Assembly: GCA_044376515.1 (NCBI GenBank)
Contig: JBILKV010000213.1
Location: 1 to 7,470, forward strand
Source: Chth-196 sp044376515
GTDB lineage: Bacteria > Verrucomicrobiota > Verrucomicrobiia > Chthoniobacterales > Chthoniobacteraceae
Length of the DNA: 7,470 bases
Direction: 5' to 3'
Positions 5,786 to 7,470 of the stretch are shown in pieces. The notes under the pieces are model-generated. The model did not search any database. It was not told the origin of the DNA and was given only the letters and a program-made list of their open reading frames with translations. Every line of letters begins with the position of its first letter. The stretch's first letter is position 1. A program made the translations under genes and the position numbers.

Positions 5786-7470
5786 ATGCGGGGCGGTTGT
5801 TGGGGATTTCTGCTGTGGTGGGTGCTTTGGGTGAATGCATTCGCCGTGGGGCCTTCGTTCCTTCAAGACATTGAGCCGATTCTTACCAAGGCGGGGTGCA
5901 ATTCCGGGGGATGCCATGGAAAGCTCGCCGGTCAAAATGGATTCCGACTGTCCCTCCGCGGATTTGCTCCGGAGTGGGACCATGAATGGATCACCGGCGA
6001 GTCGCGCTCCCGCCGGGTCAATCTGGCGTTTCCCGAGGAAAGTCTGCTTGTCCAGAAGGCCACGGGCCGGCTTCCCCACGAGGGAGGCGTGCGTTTTCGC
6101 CCGGGGTCACGTTTTGAAGCCACGCTGCTCGAATGGATCGCCCAACGCGCTCCGGGGCCCGACTCCTCCGAACCCTTGCCGGTGTCTTTGGAGGTGATCC
6201 CCGCCTCCCAGACGGTCGCCCCCGGGCAGGTGGTGCAGCTCCGGGTCGAGGCCTGCTATCCGGACGGAGCAAGAAGAGATGTGACCTGGCTCGCCCAGTT
6301 TTTTTCCAATGAAGAGTCGCTCCTCAAGGTGAGCTCCGACGGCTCCGCCAAGGCCCTGCGTGCCGGGGAAAGTTCGGTGCGCGCTCATTTCCAGTCGCTT
6401 GTTCAGGTGGCTCGTTTCTCGGCCCCGTTTGCCGCCGACGTGTCGCGCTCCGATTTTGCCTCCGGCAACACCGCGGTGGACGGCCCGGTGTTCACCAAAT
6501 TGCGGGACCTGCGCATTCCGCATGCGGCGCAGTGCGACGATGCAACCTTCATCCGGCGCGCTGCGCTTGACGCCACCGGCGCGCTTCCCGACCCCGAGCG
6601 CGTTGCGGCGTTTCTCGCGGATGCATCTCCGGACAAGCGGGAACATCTGGTGGAAGAGCTCCTCTCCAGCTCCGCGTGGATCGATTACTGGACGCTTCAA
6701 CTGGCGGATCTGCTTCAAAACCGCAGGGAGCGGGATCACGACGTGCGGGGAGCCAAAAGCGTGCGCCTTTTCCACGCGTGGCTCCGGGAGCAGGTCGCTG
6801 CCAACACGGGCTGGGACCGTATCTCCCGCGAGATTCTGCTGGCGTCGGGCGATTCGTTTACGCAGCCCGCCACCGGTTATTTTATCACGGTGATCGGCGA
6901 GAAGAAACGGGTTGAAGAGAGTGAATTGCCGGACTCGGTCGCCCAGAGTTTTTTGGGGACCCGCATTGGGTGTGCGCGCTGCCACAACCACCCTCTGGAG
7001 CGGTTTACTCAGGACGATTTTTATCACTTCGCCGCGTTCTTCTCGCGGACCACGCTCAAACGGGGCGCCAGCGCGCGTATTCCGTCCTCGGTAATTCCCG
7101 CCAGTGCCGACGAGCTCGAGCAAAACAAACGCTTCGAGGAGGCGGCTGAGCGCCTGATGGCCGCACGCGGAGAGGCTGTCGCCGTCGGCGAGGAGCCCGG
7201 CGAGGCGGAGATCCGGAAACTGGTGGGGTCCCGCGAAAAAGAGTACGCGGAGGCGAGCGACCGGGCTTCCAAGGCACACGACCGCGCCCCTGGTGTGCTC
7301 CAACCGCGTACCCTCCGGATGCTCGGGCCCCGAACACTGGACCGCATGGAGCCCGCGTTTGATCCCGACAAGGATTCGCGCGAGGCGTTCGTGGAGTGGA
7401 TGCTGGCCAGTGACACCTTCGCGGGCGCCATGGTGAATCGAATCTGGAAGCATTTTTTCCAAACCGGCCT
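5786..7470 (+). CDS. PSCyt1/BIG2/DUF1549/DUF1553 cytochrome c-like exported protein (C-terminus beyond window)
   Basis: Open from ATG 5786 to the right edge (561 full codons), so the C-terminus is missing. Residues 1-20 are a signal peptide (FLLWWVLWVNAFA). Residues about 22-120 are the PSCyt1-type cytochrome domain: DIEPILTKAGCNSGGCHGK, with Cys38-x4-Cys43-His44, followed by NGFRLSLRGF and an SLLVQKATG block. Residues about 130-212 form an Ig-like BIG2 domain (VSLEVIPASQTVAPGQ, DVTW, SSDGSAKAL). Residues about 231-420 are DUF1549 (PSCyt2): VDGPVFTKLRDL, FIRRAALDATGALPD, then a canonical heme motif C396-A-R-C399-H400 in GCARCHNHPLERF. Residues about 440-505 are a charged, probably helical insert. 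DUF1553 (PSD1) begins around 505 and includes AMVNRIWKHFF near the edge. These proteins are exported and abundant in Planctomycetota and Verrucomicrobiota. Their role is not settled, though electron transfer or polysaccharide breakdown has been proposed. An upstream in-frame extension exists but would bury the signal peptide, so 5786 is preferred. The gene is divergent from the esterase-lyase operon. Confidence 0.93.
   Translation, partial: MRGGCWGFLLWWVLWVNAFAVGPSFLQDIEPILTKAGCNSGGCHGKLAGQNGFRLSLRGFAPEWDHEWITGESRSRRVNLAFPEESLLVQKATGRLPHEGGVRFRPGSRFEATLLEWIAQRAPGPDSSEPLPVSLEVIPASQTVAPGQVVQLRVEACYPDGARRDVTWLAQFFSNEESLLKVSSDGSAKALRAGESSVRAHFQSLVQVARFSAPFAADVSRSDFASGNTAVDGPVFTKLRDLRIPHAAQCDDATFIRRAALDATGALPDPERVAAFLADASPDKREHLVEELLSSSAWIDYWTLQLADLLQNRRERDHDVRGAKSVRLFHAWLREQVAANTGWDRISREILLASGDSFTQPATGYFITVIGEKKRVEESELPDSVAQSFLGTRIGCARCHNHPLERFTQDDFYHFAAFFSRTTLKRGASARIPSSVIPASADELEQNKRFEEAAERLMAARGEAVAVGEEPGEAEIRKLVGSREKEYAEASDRASKAHDRAPGVLQPRTLRMLGPRTLDRMEPAFDPDKDSREAFVEWMLASDTFAGAMVNRIWKHFFQTG

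Noticed and set aside
6107..7462. Long minus-strand ORF (451 codons) opposite the PSCyt gene
   Set aside because: Antisense to a gene with clear family motifs; the composition is typical of a shadow ORF and no family signature is visible.

Overview
The window is GC-rich and its three intact or partial genes all belong to families typical of the Planctomycetota-Verrucomicrobiota group. They are a cytochrome c-like PSCyt1/DUF1549/DUF1553 protein, a sialate O-acetylesterase-family (SASA/DUF303) SGNH hydrolase, and a heparinase II/III-type lyase carrying a discoidin-like domain. A Verrucomicrobiota chromosome is the best guess, but this is an inference from gene families and not a phylogenetic result.

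Layout. Positions 1-3239 (minus strand) hold most of a very large secreted heparinase II/III-like protein, whose C-terminus runs off the left edge. Only 36 bases upstream, at 3276-4715 (minus; possible longer start at 4775), is a complete secreted SASA-family carbohydrate O-acetylesterase. The two form a probable operon read leftward. Positions 4716-5785 contain no intact gene. This stretch holds a short repeat-like block, a clear but truncated and damaged remnant of an FAD-dependent oxidoreductase in the same orientation as the operon, a weaker decayed coding trace, and about 200 bases in which nothing is recognisable. From 5786 a divergent gene on the plus strand encodes a PSCyt-type protein with an Ig-like (BIG2) domain and two c-type heme motifs; it runs off the right edge.

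How the genes may work together. The esterase would remove O-acetyl groups from a polysaccharide or glycan and the lyase would cleave its uronic-acid backbone. Both carry export signals, so the pair looks like a small cassette for an acetylated acidic polysaccharide. The actual substrate cannot be read from the sequence. The FAD-oxidoreductase remnant lies directly upstream in the same direction, so the cassette may once have had a third, redox member. The PSCyt gene is a separate, divergent unit. I do not see a clearly novel system. The points most worth checking are the gene remnant, the nine-C tract just after the lyase start, and the lyase domain arrangement.
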